DNA from: Akanthomyces muscarius
Taxonomy: Eukaryota; Ascomycota; Sordariomycetes; Hypocreales; Cordycipitaceae
NCBI RefSeq assembly: GCF_028009165.1
Contig: NW_026611614.1
Coordinates: 372,001-436,000 of the forward strand
Direction: 5' to 3'
Length of the DNA stretch: 64,000 nt
In this document: in pieces, positions 52,442-63,230 of the stretch
How positions within the stretch are numbered: the stretch's first letter is position 1
Layout: each line of letters starts with the position of its first letter
The notes under the pieces: model-generated
What the model was told of the DNA's origin: nothing
The model's database searches: none
What the model saw: only the letters and a program-made list of their open reading frames with translations
Program-made: the position numbers and the translations under genes

Positions 52442-55400
52442 TCATCGTCTTCGCTGGCTTTTATTGGCCGAGGGTACTTCGGGGTCTCGCTCTCGCTTTG
52501 TGCGCGGCGGCGGGGTGTATCCAGGGATGACAAGCCCAAACGGGTTGTCGAGCCCCTGCTCCTGGATGAGCCGGGACAACGAGAACGGAGATCCACTGAT
52601 CGGATGCGTGGACCCGTTCGGCCAGCGGATCGAGATCTGGAAATTTTCATCGGACAAATGCAGAGGCACTGACATGGCAAATCCGCCTGTGCAGCCCGTG
52701 ATGGATTTCAGGCCCGCATCCAAGACCCAGCTATTCGGTAGATCCGACCCGTTGATGACAAACTTAGCTCCTCTGCTAGTAAATTCTTCTATGAGTAACT
52801 GTAACGCCGGGTCACCCCTACGGCAGCGATAAATGATGGTGCCTGTAGCTGTGTACTTTCTACCGTGCTGGCGTGGCAGGGAGTCGAGCTCAAAGAAGAA
52901 CAGCGATGCCTTTATTACCAGCGCCGTTTTTTTGATGGCTGTACTCAAGATGGGATCTGACCTTACCCTGGCCTTGAGCTTAGATATAGCGCGGATGTCG
53001 TCCAAGCGGAGCTCTGTGTCGAACTCTGTGTCTAGACGGATATATCGATCTTGCATCCAGCAACCGGTAGCCCAACCTCTTCGCCACCTGTTCCAGGTTG
53101 GAGCCCCGCTAATGAGACGGCAATAACTGGACACGAGTCTGCTCGCGGCGCTGTCCCGAACACGGTCCCACACCCACATGATGACGCTGGCGTGACGATG
53201 TGTAGACCGCGAGGGAAATGATCCCGTCCCAATGTTTAGAAGGAACTGGCAGGGTTTCGCCGTCCCATAATACGCATTCATCTCAGACTGCAGCAATGCG
53301 ACAGCATTGTTTTCTATAAGACCCGGGTCTTGAACCTTTTCTCCAATCACGTTTAAATATACAAGTGGAAAGTAACTAGCAGACAATTAGTGATTAACCT
53401 CATGGTTAAGCGCGACGACTCACATCGGGGCTGCTGTGCAGCTTGCCGCCCTGGACTGTATTAGCAATACCGAGCTACAACTGTTGGGAGGATAACTCAC
53501 AGATCAGAAAGACTCACGTCCCCAGAATTATCATGGACTCGATAATCTTCGCGCCTGTTAGTATCCAGCTGCTGTCGTGCCCGAATTTCAACTGACCAAG
53601 CCGCATTTTGTTGTTACCCGCCCCATTGTAGTTCGTAAACGCTATAAGTGATGTGTCTCGCACTGTGGCTACGGGTAGTATAATACGTGTCCCTACAGAT
53701 AGCCCAAATGATGGCTTCAGCAGGGTTGCATCTGCACCATAGGCCTCAATGAACGCCTCTTTAGCCGCTCGCGCTGCATAAATGGGAACGTCGAGGAGAC
53801 AAAGGAGCAGTGAGAGCAGAGGAATTCTGTGACGGAACCTTTTCTTAAATATTTTGCCAGCGAGACCTTCGTATAGTTTTGTACAGGCTGAGGGAGGGAG
53901 GCCCTTGGAAAACAAGCCGATGATATTTAAAGCACCTGAAAGTTTATTATTAGCCACATCCGTGCTTGCTATTCCGTGACTGGGAGGCTCACCTGCGCTC
54001 ACTCCACAAGCCATCTGGATGTGATCCTGCATGTGTATTGGCAGCCCGATTTCCCTATATAGCATATCGAGAATCTCTGTCGGTACCACGCCGCGAACGC
54101 CTCCTCCGTCCATACATAACCCACCTACCGCCGCGGTGGGCGACCTAAAATGCACGCGCAGCCCACAATACTTTCCGCAGAGTAAACAGCAAGGAAGAAG
54201 ACGATCGTTATTGCCCAAGTCAATAGCCAGTTCCCACATACAATAAGGGCAAATCATATGGGGGCACTCTGGCTTGTACTCAGGACGGCGTCGCAGGCAA
54301 TTGAAGCACGTCTCCTGGCCTGAGCCTATCTTCTGCCAGGAACTTCTGTGCTTACGCATTACACTCTGCAGCGTCCCGAAGATGTCAGATCTAGGGTCGT
54401 CGCATTCGTTCTCCAGTAACTCCATATAGTTCACAATCTCTGAGCAGCTCGGTAATGAGCGATATTTGGCAAGCACGTTGTACAAACCTTCATACAGCCG
54501 CCTGAAGACTTCTTTAGTATGGAAATCTATTAGTTGATGATTAGCGCCAAGCTATAAACAAACTGAAAAGTATATCTTTACGGTGCATGTTCTTGCTCCA
54601 GTGATCAAAAAGAAATCTTGAAGCAAGGGTCTCAGCAATAAAATCGGGATCTGCGTCATCTGGAAGAACGAATATAAAGTTCTTCAGATGCTGCTCGTAA
54701 TCTGATGTTACTGGATTTCCAGTGCGAGAAGCTCCTATAAAGCAGAATGGCTTGTATTGCTTCTGCTCTTGGATTTCGCTGTGAATGGTCATGGAATATG
54801 AGAAAAACTTGCTGAAGTGCTTTGGAGAGAAGAGCATCTTGCTAGCCTTTCGTCTTTGTCGAGATCTTTCCAGTGCCAAGCGAGCCTGGTTACAGATGGG
54901 CCTCAGCCCGTCCTCACTGTAGCTGCGCCAGTCGATTCTGTGCACAGTGATTCGGAACGGTGTTATGTGGCGTGATGACACGCGATGCTGCGATATGCGG
55001 TGCTGCGATATGCTGCTGTGCTGTGATCTGCGGCGCGCTGAAAATCGGCGCTGCGGTTCTCGCTGAACAATGCTATGTAGGTCCTGCCGCAGTCGCCTAA
55101 GTTGACTATGATCCCAGGTGCAGATGAGAATTTCGGGCATTGAGAACTGTTTATGAACTTTATCGTGGACATCCTTCCAGTACTGTACCTGTGCCTTGAT
55201 GCGCTCGGTATCGCGGTCATCTTTGTACAAAAAAATTAGTGTATGCACAAAGGGGAAAAGCAGCTTCGGTACGGGTTGATCTGTAGAGTCTCCTCGCATT
55301 GTGATTTCTTGTGTCACAGAGCAGCCGTGATCGTTGGAAGGATCATCTCGGTTGCGCCACTGCGGCGATGAGATTTGCATACTAGCGACGAAGACCGGGT

Positions 55401-55611
55401 TATTGCGGCCATTCTCGTGCTCCAACCGTAGGTATACTCCACTTCGCTCGTCCTTCGGGAAGAATTGCTTCTGGGAAGACTCGAAAACCAGTATCATGGA
55501 GGGACACTGTCTTCGAGATAGTCCCAAGGAAAGATTGGCCAGCCGCGCCATTTGCCTCACCCTTTGGCCCTCTTCGGAAATATCGAGCCAAAGCGTCTGA
55601 TTGCACTCCAT
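52442..55611 (-). CDS. RING-like/patatin-type phospholipase, 990 aa, five exons
   Basis: Exons 55611-54582, 54526-53993, 53935-53518, 53480-53424 and 53375-52442; introns 55, 57, 37 and 48 nt with matching phases (the 37-nt intron is unusually short). Residues 1-343 form an unrecognised N-terminal region rich in His/Arg/Ser near 190-230. Residues 417-464 are a RING-like cysteine cluster (CFNCLRRRPEYKPECPHMIC, then CPYC and CCLLCGKYC). The patatin domain follows: GGLCMDGGGVRG (oxyanion, 484-489), GVSAG with Ser520, FTNYNGAG, and the catalytic Asp696 in QDPGLIENN. Patatins hydrolyse acyl lipids with this Ser-Asp dyad; fungal patatins of this layout occur as effectors of NLR-type systems. DPG replaces the usual DG(G/A), so activity should not be taken for granted. 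Confidence 0.85.
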
Positions 55612-56536
55612 GGTAGACTGCAGAATACAGGAGAGAGCACACAGCGTATTTAAACTACCGCCTTTAGGATTAAGATGAGGCAGAGAGCTATTCCCGCTAC
55701 AAGTTTGTGTAATCGTTCCTAATATCGCTTCGTAAATCTTGAGAATCTACCAAGCTTCTTGGTGCAGATATAAAACAAGATAAAAATGGACGACCAGATA
55801 TTCCAGTTTCTCCAGGCACGAAATGAGTGCCTCTAAAAAGGCACGAATCCCTTTATCATCAGACCTAGTCGCGCCAAATTCTGGGAGCTAAATGTGACAT
55901 AGTTCATACACTCCCTCAAAGTGTAAGCGCATCAGAATATAAGTGGGTAAGCACGAGGCTTCCCAACACGAGGCAGAAATAGCTACATAGCAATTATTTC
56001 TATATTAATACTACCCTAATTTGCTGCACTGATTCGATCAAAGTCACATCTAAACAGAGGCTATACAGCCTACTGCAAACCATGGTAAGGCGACACGCTA
56101 CTAGAAAAAGCCAGCGATTCCACAAGAGCATTAATTAGAAGCTTAGTGGATGCGCGGGAATTGTTGGCTTCCAGTGGGTAAGAAGCTCAAATGCGAATTC
56201 ACTGCTCGCTAATTAAGGCTGATATCACTGGTCTGTGCAGCTGCAAATTTGTGTGTGTAGGTGTATGTCTTTGCAATTTACTCCACACTGCCACGCAGCG
56301 TCAGAGTAAATCTTAGGACATTCTGTTGAAGCGCAATATACATTATGATCCTGCTAGATAATACACTTAAGTTTTCTCTTTTGTTTCTTTGAACGTTTCT
56401 TTGCCTCTGTCGTCAAAGGATTCGACTAGACCTCGAAGTGCGAGACACATTCCGGCCTTTAATTGCTGAGTGTCCGACTCCGTGTGGTGATTCTAGTGGT
56501 TAGCGGCAGCTCAGCACAAGTAAACGCGAAACAAGG
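55612..56536. other. Intergenic region upstream of the patatin gene and the gypsy element
   Basis: No coding frame over 60 codons and no repeat apart from CAAGG at 56532-56536, the left target duplication of the gypsy element. Confidence 0.55.
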
Positions 56537-56931
56537 TGTTACAAACGCAAAGAAGCCTGGCCGGCGGAACGGCGGCCAGCGGAAGTGACGCAACTGCTAG
56601 GAAGCCCGATTAGGAAAGAGGGGCAGTGTCACGTGACTGCTCACCTTGATCAGTCTGCTCAGCCTGCTCAGCACTGAGCACACTGAGCAAGGAGAGCATC
56701 ACCGAGCAATAGAGATTGGTTCTAGTATATTAAGGAGCCCAAAGGCCACAGCTAGTCTAGATAGTTTAGATCTCTATTGATCAATCTAAGCAATAGTTTC
56801 ACTATTGAGAGTTCTACTCTTAACGACCGTTTATCGCCTACTGCTCAAGATCGTGCTACCCTGTAGCCTCAGCCTGACTCACTTCCTAAGAAACAGACCT
56901 ACTGTGACTTAGTAAATAAGCCATCGTTACA
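56537..56931 (+). repeat. 5' LTR of the chromovirus
   Basis: 395 bp. A TATA-like tatattaagg near 56728 and the downstream tctctattgatcaatctaagc suggest the promoter and transcript start region. The solo LTR at 23964 shares its 3' half. Confidence 0.9.
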
Positions 56932-56945
56932 TTTTGATCAATCCT
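56932..56945 (+). promoter_or_regulatory. Putative self-priming primer-binding site
   Basis: The bases after the LTR (ttttgatcaatcct) do not match the 3' end of a common tRNA. Their ttgatcaat can pair with ATTGATCAA at 56776-56784 in the LTR, near the expected transcript 5' end. Tf1/sushi-group elements prime this way; pairing here is inferred. Confidence 0.45.
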
Positions 56946-56981
56946 GTTCAGTGAGTTACCCTGAAACCTTGAGCAGCTAAC

Positions 56982-58814
56982 ATGTCTACCGCAAGCGGAA
57001 GAACCACCAACCCTGGAATGGAGATCCAGCAACTCATGGCCAAGATTGCCGAGCTCGAGAAGCAGAACCGAAGCCTTCTCTCTCGTACCAATGCCCTCCA
57101 TGAAACCATGGAACAACATGAGAACCAAATTGCTGCCTCCGGGATGCCTGAAAGGGCCCAGGCAAACAAACCCAAGTTTCCCAAACCCGAACCATTCGAT
57201 GGTTACAAGGGAGATGTGAGGAACTTCCTCACCCAAGCCCAGGCTTACCTCCGAGTCAATGACAAAACACTCAACACTGCTGAGGACAGAATCCTCTGCA
57301 TCGGAAACCTCTTGACCGGAAAAGCAATGGAATGGTGGGAGCCTACGCTGCGGGCATACCTAAAGCACGGCGCTGAAGCCGGTGCAGACGTTGTCCACGT
57401 CTTTTCGGATTACGAAACCTTTGAGGACCGACTCCTTAGTGCTTTCGGAAACCCCGATGAACATAAGGAAGCTACTCGACAGCTTACTCGTCTCCGACAA
57501 ACCGGATCCGCCGCTCACTATGCAAGAGAGTTCAAACGGATCGCGGCCAAGCTCAACTGGGGACAGGAAGCTTTGATCGAAATCTTCTACCAAGGCCTCA
57601 AAGAAGAAGTTAAAGACGACATCTACCGAGAAGAACGACCCGAGCTGCTCGACACTTTCATCGAGACAGTCATTAAAGCGGACAACCGACTCTATGAACG
57701 ACGTCAAGAAAAGACGGGTGGACGAAAATTTAACAACTATGCAAGGTTCAACAAACCCAATACAAGCAAAAACCGACGAACCTCCACTGCGTATGGACAC
57801 CACGCCGGACCAATGGAACTTGACGCCGCACATAAAGAGAAGGGGAAGACTTGCTACAATTGTGGTAAGACCGGACATTTCGCGAACAAATGTCACGCCC
57901 CCAAAAAGAAACAATGGAAGCCCGTTGGAGAAGGACGAAAACTCCACGCGGCCAACCGCGAAGATTTGCCTACTCGAAACCTTAGTATGGCAAACAGCGA
58001 AGAATACGTCTCTGACACTGAACGATACCTGGAAGCGGACGAACACCGCTCAGTAGACGACACCAGTTCGGACGAAGACTGGGACTTCGGAACCCAGCCG
58101 GTACCTGAGGAAGAAGATTGGGAACACGGCACTCAGCCACCAGCATATACAACCAGGCTCGACCTGACCGACGCTTTCACGTGTGTTCCATACCCTCAAG
58201 GACCTAGCAACCTCGTCAGTGCACTATCAATGGAAGAAGGGGACCCCGAACCTACAGCCGTCGTGATCCATGGCACGGATATCACAGATCCCGCGATGCT
58301 CGTTGAATTACTATACCGACCCATCGGAATGAGTACCGCCTATATCCGACGAAACCCTGTCGTAAGCATATCACACAGGGAACACGCCATGATTTCATGG
58401 GCCTCTTGCCCACACCACGGATGCCAGAGACACCTCTGGAAGAAACTTGAATACAGATGGTTCCCCAAGCCACAGCACACGGGCCAAGGACCCTTTTTGG
58501 AGACAGACCTCCGACACTGGAAAATTTGGAGAAGAACCTCCAACACGTTGCTTCTCAAGAAGAACGACGACGCAACTTACTATGTTGAGGACGAAAACGC
58601 ATACACTATCCGAGCCATGACCTCACGTTATGAGGATGGAGGAAACCGTGTAATGACGAGAAACTCGCCTAGTCCGAGTTCGATCAACATAGCCGGCAAG
58701 CAAACAGAACGCTGCCCAAGCTCCGAACAATCGGAAGATTACCACCGACAATTACGAAAGAAGGAACGCGAACAAAAGAGGAATTCGGGAAAAGACAGCC
58801 GTCGCTGCAAGTAA
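56982..58814 (+). CDS. gag: Gag of the chromovirus, 610 aa
   Basis: The start MSTASGRTTNPGMEIQQLMA leads into a coiled coil (IAELEKQNRSLLSRTNALHE). The retrotransposon Gag capsid domain follows at about 60-230 (PKPEPFDGYKGDVRNFL, WWEPTLRAYL, FGNPDEHKEATRQL, FYQGLKEEVKDDI). A CCHC zinc knuckle, CYNCGKTGHFANKC, lies at 291-304. About 300 further residues after the knuckle, acidic then basic, are longer than in typical gypsy Gag. The frame ends at 58814; pol is in another frame that is already open before this stop, so pol is made by frameshift or reinitiation. Confidence 0.9.
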   Translation: MSTASGRTTNPGMEIQQLMAKIAELEKQNRSLLSRTNALHETMEQHENQIAASGMPERAQANKPKFPKPEPFDGYKGDVRNFLTQAQAYLRVNDKTLNTAEDRILCIGNLLTGKAMEWWEPTLRAYLKHGAEAGADVVHVFSDYETFEDRLLSAFGNPDEHKEATRQLTRLRQTGSAAHYAREFKRIAAKLNWGQEALIEIFYQGLKEEVKDDIYREERPELLDTFIETVIKADNRLYERRQEKTGGRKFNNYARFNKPNTSKNRRTSTAYGHHAGPMELDAAHKEKGKTCYNCGKTGHFANKCHAPKKKQWKPVGEGRKLHAANREDLPTRNLSMANSEEYVSDTERYLEADEHRSVDDTSSDEDWDFGTQPVPEEEDWEHGTQPPAYTTRLDLTDAFTCVPYPQGPSNLVSALSMEEGDPEPTAVVIHGTDITDPAMLVELLYRPIGMSTAYIRRNPVVSISHREHAMISWASCPHHGCQRHLWKKLEYRWFPKPQHTGQGPFLETDLRHWKIWRRTSNTLLLKKNDDATYYVEDENAYTIRAMTSRYEDGGNRVMTRNSPSPSSINIAGKQTERCPSSEQSEDYHRQLRKKEREQKRNSGKDSRRCK

Positions 58815-58882
58815 GACCGACTCTTCGACGGAGATCTGACAGGTCTCTATGTACTGCAGACATCGGCAGTACCGCACACCTT

Positions 58883-61800
58883 ATGATTACCATGAAGATC
58901 ATGGGAAGAAAGATCCAGGCAATGATCGATAGCGGAGCACAAGGAAACTTTATCTCGCCGAATCTCGTCAACAAATTACGATTGCCTTGGAATATGAAAG
59001 ACGAGCCCTACCGACTCACGACTGTGGAAGGACATGCAGTAAAATTCGGCCAAGGAGTAGTCGATATGGAAGTAGCGCAACTTCCGATCGATATACAAGG
59101 CACGAAACACCATGTTACCTTGGACATCACAGTGATCTCAAAACACGATGTTATACTAGGGATACCCTGGTTGCGAGCGAGCAATCCCCGAGTCAACTGG
59201 AGAACAGGCCAACTCCAATGGGATCCACCAGGATGCGATTACGACAATGAGAGCGGCTCACAAGGAGCACCTCAATCGAATCAAGACAGGCCTCTAGGAA
59301 TATATGTGATCGCCAGAGAGCCCAAAGCTAGTACAACGGAGATTCCCGAGGAATACTCAAAGTACAGCAAGCTGTTCAGCGGAGAGCTAGAAACAGGACT
59401 ACCGGAGCATTCACGCTGGGACCACGAGATCAAGCTCCAGCCCGGTACTGAACCAACGTTCAACAAGATATATCCCCAGAACCCTGCACAAGACAAAGCT
59501 CTTAAGGAGTATCTGGACGAGATGCTACAAAAGGGATACATACGACCATCAGAATCCCCAGCAGGATACCCAATCCTATGGGTACCAAAGAAAAACGGAA
59601 AGCTACGACCATGCATCGACTATCGGCAACTTAACAAGATCACAATCAAGAACCGATATCCGTTACCACTCATTGCGGAGATACGAGACAAGCTTGGACA
59701 AGCCAAGTGGTTTACCACCCTCGACCTAAAAGGAGCTTACAATCTGATTCGTATGGCTAAAGGTCACGAGTGGAAAACCGCCTTTCGAACCACGAGAGGA
59801 CATTTCGAGTATCTTGTGATGCCATTCGGCCTCACCAACGCACCCGCAACATTCCAAACCATGATCGACAATGTTTTACGGAAACAGCTCGACAAATTCG
59901 TTGTTGTCTATCTTGACGACATCCTCATATTCTCCAACACACTTGAGGAACACAAGAAACATGTACATGAAGTACTACAGACGCTACAAGACAACCAGCT
60001 CCTCGTTGAAGTAGCTAAGAGCAAATTCCATCAACACAAAGTCGAGTTCCTAGGATACGAAATTACACCAGGACAAATCAGGATGAGTCCATCCAAAATC
60101 GAAGATGTTCGGAACTGGCCCACGCCAACCAACATCAGAGAAGTAAGAGGATTCCTCGGATTCGCAAACTTCTATCGACGCTTCATCCGCGGATTCGGAG
60201 AAATCACCATTCCTCTTACCAACCTCACGAAGAAGGATAACGAATTCCAATGGACAGACAAGGAAGCCGACGCCTTCCAGAAACTAAAAGAGAAAATCCT
60301 AGATGAGCCAGTTCTACTTACAGCCGACCCCGACAAACCATTCGAAGTTGAAACCGACGCTTCAGACTACGCACTCGGCGGACAACTTGGACAACGAGAC
60401 AACGAAGACCGACTTCACCCAGTCGCATTCTTCTCAAAGAAACTCCACGGACCAGAATTGAACTACGGCATACACGATAAAGAACTTATGGCTATTATCG
60501 AAGCCTTCAAGGAATGGAAGCATTACCTAAAAGGAGCGAATCATAAGATCAAGGTCTACACCGACCACAAGAACCTAACCTCCTTTACGACTACGAAAGA
60601 TCTGAACAAACGACAGATCAGATGGTACGAAACCCTCACAGACTATGATTTCGAAATCATATATCGCAAAGGATCCGAAAACGGAAGAGCAGACGCGCTC
60701 AGCCGAAGAGAGGATTTGAAGACAGAACAGCAAGTGGACAATGCACCCTTGCTACGCCAAACCAAGGACGGGAACCTTGTACTAGGCACCCGAGAAATCA
60801 ACATGACTTGGCAAGTACAACCAGATGACATCTGGCTGCGAAGAATCAAGTCAAGAATCCAAGGAGACCGTCTAACCGACACTTGGAGATCGACCCCATT
60901 TCTCACACGGAAAGAAAATGACTACTTTTACAACGATCGACTATACGTCCCAGCTGTATTACAAAAACAGCTTGTGGAAGAAATACACGCACACCCGCTA
61001 CATGGACACCAAGGTGTTGCAAAAACAATTAGTCGACTACGAAGATCATATGACTTCCCTGAGAGCAGGAAGATTGTGCAAGAAATTATCAGAAAATGCG
61101 ACGTTTGCAACAAAGCAAAGTCAGCACGACATGCACCTTACGGCGAACTACAACCGATATCACCACCTGAAAGAGCATGGCAAACTGTTACCATGGACTT
61201 CATCGTCAAGCTACCAAAGTCCAAAGAACCCATGACAGGAGTACACTACGACAGTATCCTGGTCATTGTCGATAAACTCACAAAGTATGCCTACTATATT
61301 CCTTACATGGAATCTAGCGACACCAAAGACTTGGCGTACATGTTTTTCAAAACAGTTATCGCTCAACACGGATTACCAACAAAACTTATATCGGATCGCG
61401 ACAAATTGTTCACATCAAACTTCTGGAAATGCCTCATGGAGACAATGAAGATCAAGCAAAGCTTATCTACGGCATTCCACCCACAGTCAGATGGTCAGAC
61501 TGAGATTCTGAACCAAGTACTGGAACAATACCTACGAAGCTATGTCAACCACCAACAAGATGATTGGGTAGAGTGGCTACCACTCGCACAATGGGCTTAC
61601 AATAGCTCCGAAATCGACAACATGAAGATGTCACCATTCAAAGCGAATTACGGATTCGACCCTGTGATCGCAACACACGCGACACGGAATGTCAACGCAC
61701 CAGCAGCTACAGCACATGCAGCAACAATCACGGAAATACAAAAACAACTGCAACAAGAATGGATATTTTTACAAAACCGTATGAAACACTATGCGGACAA

Positions 61801-62245
61801 AAAGAGATTGCCAGCGCCAATCCTAGAGGAGGGACATAAAGTCTACCTCATACGCAAAAACATCAAAACAAAGCGACCCAGCGACAAACTCGACTGGAAG
61901 AAAATCGGACCATTCCTTATCAAACGAAAAATATCGAACACCAACTACGAACTATCATTACCCGATGGAATGAGAATCCATCCCATATTCCATATCTCAT
62001 TACTGGAAAAAGCACCAGATGACATCACAGTCACTACAGACATTGTTGTGGAAAACAACGACGAATACGAAATTGAGAAAGTACTCAGAGCACGAGGAAA
62101 CCACAAAAAACGCGAATATCTCATTAAATGGAAGGAATACCCTAACTCCGAGAACACCTGGGAACCAATCAAGAACCTGTCTGGCTGCTCGGAACTGCTT
62201 GCGCAGTTCCACCGAAAAGCAGAGACTCATCCCACATCCAGTTAG
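58883..62245 (+). CDS. pol: Pol of the chromovirus, 1,120 aa (PR-RT-RH-IN-chromodomain)
   Basis: Aspartic protease with DSG at 16-18 (AMIDSGAQGNFI); reverse transcriptase with YLDD at 343-346; RNase H beginning FEVETDASDYALGG; integrase zinc finger (HPLHGHQG to CDVCNKAK) and catalytic Asp772, Asp838 and Glu874, the last two with the D-35-E spacing; C-terminal chromodomain at about 1060-1115 (DEYEIEKVLRARGNHKKREY then LIKWKEYPNSENTWEP). All catalytic residues are present. The same frame is open upstream of the ATG into the end of gag (TADIGSTAHLMITMKI), so the true N terminus may be further upstream. Chromodomains steer integration toward modified histones. Confidence 0.95.
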   Translation: MITMKIMGRKIQAMIDSGAQGNFISPNLVNKLRLPWNMKDEPYRLTTVEGHAVKFGQGVVDMEVAQLPIDIQGTKHHVTLDITVISKHDVILGIPWLRASNPRVNWRTGQLQWDPPGCDYDNESGSQGAPQSNQDRPLGIYVIAREPKASTTEIPEEYSKYSKLFSGELETGLPEHSRWDHEIKLQPGTEPTFNKIYPQNPAQDKALKEYLDEMLQKGYIRPSESPAGYPILWVPKKNGKLRPCIDYRQLNKITIKNRYPLPLIAEIRDKLGQAKWFTTLDLKGAYNLIRMAKGHEWKTAFRTTRGHFEYLVMPFGLTNAPATFQTMIDNVLRKQLDKFVVVYLDDILIFSNTLEEHKKHVHEVLQTLQDNQLLVEVAKSKFHQHKVEFLGYEITPGQIRMSPSKIEDVRNWPTPTNIREVRGFLGFANFYRRFIRGFGEITIPLTNLTKKDNEFQWTDKEADAFQKLKEKILDEPVLLTADPDKPFEVETDASDYALGGQLGQRDNEDRLHPVAFFSKKLHGPELNYGIHDKELMAIIEAFKEWKHYLKGANHKIKVYTDHKNLTSFTTTKDLNKRQIRWYETLTDYDFEIIYRKGSENGRADALSRREDLKTEQQVDNAPLLRQTKDGNLVLGTREINMTWQVQPDDIWLRRIKSRIQGDRLTDTWRSTPFLTRKENDYFYNDRLYVPAVLQKQLVEEIHAHPLHGHQGVAKTISRLRRSYDFPESRKIVQEIIRKCDVCNKAKSARHAPYGELQPISPPERAWQTVTMDFIVKLPKSKEPMTGVHYDSILVIVDKLTKYAYYIPYMESSDTKDLAYMFFKTVIAQHGLPTKLISDRDKLFTSNFWKCLMETMKIKQSLSTAFHPQSDGQTEILNQVLEQYLRSYVNHQQDDWVEWLPLAQWAYNSSEIDNMKMSPFKANYGFDPVIATHATRNVNAPAATAHAATITEIQKQLQQEWIFLQNRMKHYADKKRLPAPILEEGHKVYLIRKNIKTKRPSDKLDWKKIGPFLIKRKISNTNYELSLPDGMRIHPIFHISLLEKAPDDITVTTDIVVENNDEYEIEKVLRARGNHKKREYLIKWKEYPNSENTWEPIKNLSGCSELLAQFHRKAETHPTSS

Positions 62246-62719
62246 GATCCTCCAAAGCAATCATAGACCCAGGAGGCTCGTCTAGGCTGTCCAAAGCCAG
62301 CGCCTCCTGACGAAGCATACGAGACTGCGTCTCTGTGAAATGATCCAGCTTGGACGCGATGTTGATTTCCTCCTGTTGTGCCTGAGCCAAGGCGGAGTAT
62401 GCCGCCGCAGCAGCGGCTGCAAGACGGCCAACCTCCTGACGCTTGCGCTGCGCCTCCTGACGAAGACGCTCCTTCTGTGATTCGATATGGTCGAACTCCT
62501 CGGTCGAGAAGTTACCATCGCAGTGAGGGGTTTGCTTCTTCAGACAAGCCGAACATTTCGTGTACCCTTCAGAACAAAACAAAGAGAGTTCCTCTCCCGA
62601 CAAGGTGTACATCGACCCATGTCGAAAAGTTGAAGGCCGACTTTTTCAATTCGAGAAATAAGATCGTGGCGGCGCTGAGTGGAGGAACGATAGGATTTAC
62701 TAACGCGTGCGTTAGACAT
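62169..62719 (-). pseudogene. Antisense Cys-rich/coiled-coil ORF between pol and the 3' LTR, frame-shifted
   Basis: A minus-strand protein starts MSNARVSKSYRSSTQRRHDL at 62719 with a cysteine cluster (CTPCRERNSLC). It changes frame near 62570 and continues YTKCSACLKKQTPHCDGNFS, then a long coiled coil (ESQKERLRQEAQRKRQEVGR, an alanine run, AQAQQEEIN) and ends EDPNWMWDESLLFGG at 62169. The two parts fit together with a one-base change, giving about 183 residues with six or more zinc-type cysteines. It overlaps the end of pol by 77 bp on the opposite strand. I recall similar antisense proteins in other fungal gypsy elements but cannot verify this here. Confidence 0.6.
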
Positions 62720-62835
62720 GGTCAAGCCATGAAGAAAAAAGGATGCAGGAGGGAAGTTGCTCACCGGCGGCTGAAACCTGTGCGGAGGCCTGTTGTAGCG
62801 GCCTTGAGGACAAGACCAATGGAGGAGGAGTATTA

Positions 62836-63230
62836 TGTTACAAACGCAAAGAAGCCTGGCCGGCGGAACGGCGGCCAGCGGAAGTGACGCAACTGCTAGG
62901 AAGCCCGATTAGGAAAGAGGGGCAGTGTCACGTGACTGCTCACCTTGATCAGTCTGCTCAGCCTGCTCAGCACTGAGCACACTGAGCAAGGAGAGCATCA
63001 CCGAGCAATAGAGATTGGTTCTAGTATATTAAGGAGCCCAAAGGCCACAGCTAGTCTAGATAGTTTAGATCTCTATTGATCAATCTAAGCAATAGTTTCA
63101 CTATTGAGAGTTCTACTCTTAACGACCGTTTATCGCCTACTGCTCAAGATCGTGCTACCCTGTAGCCTCAGCCTGACTCACTTCCTAAGAAACAGACCTA
63201 CTGTGACTTAGTAAATAAGCCATCGTTACA
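62836..63230 (+). repeat. 3' LTR of the chromovirus
   Basis: 395 bp, identical by eye to 56537-56931, followed by the CAAGG target duplication at 63231. Confidence 0.92.

Larger units (their letters stand above)
56537..63230 (+). mobile_element. Complete Ty3/gypsy chromovirus, 6,694 bp
   Basis: Two 395-bp LTRs (TGTTACA..CGTTACA) identical by eye flank gag, pol and an antisense ORF. CAAGG precedes the element (56532-56536) and follows it (63231-63235). Pol order is protease, reverse transcriptase, RNase H, integrase, chromodomain, which defines chromoviruses (Tf1/MAGGY/sushi relatives). Identical LTRs, intact ORFs and absence of RIP-like stops indicate a very recent insertion and possible activity. 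Confidence 0.95.

Noticed and set aside
57360..58046. 228-codon antisense ORF in gag
   Set aside because: Ser/Phe/Val-rich shadow ORF without motifs, unlike the antisense ORF near the 3' LTR.
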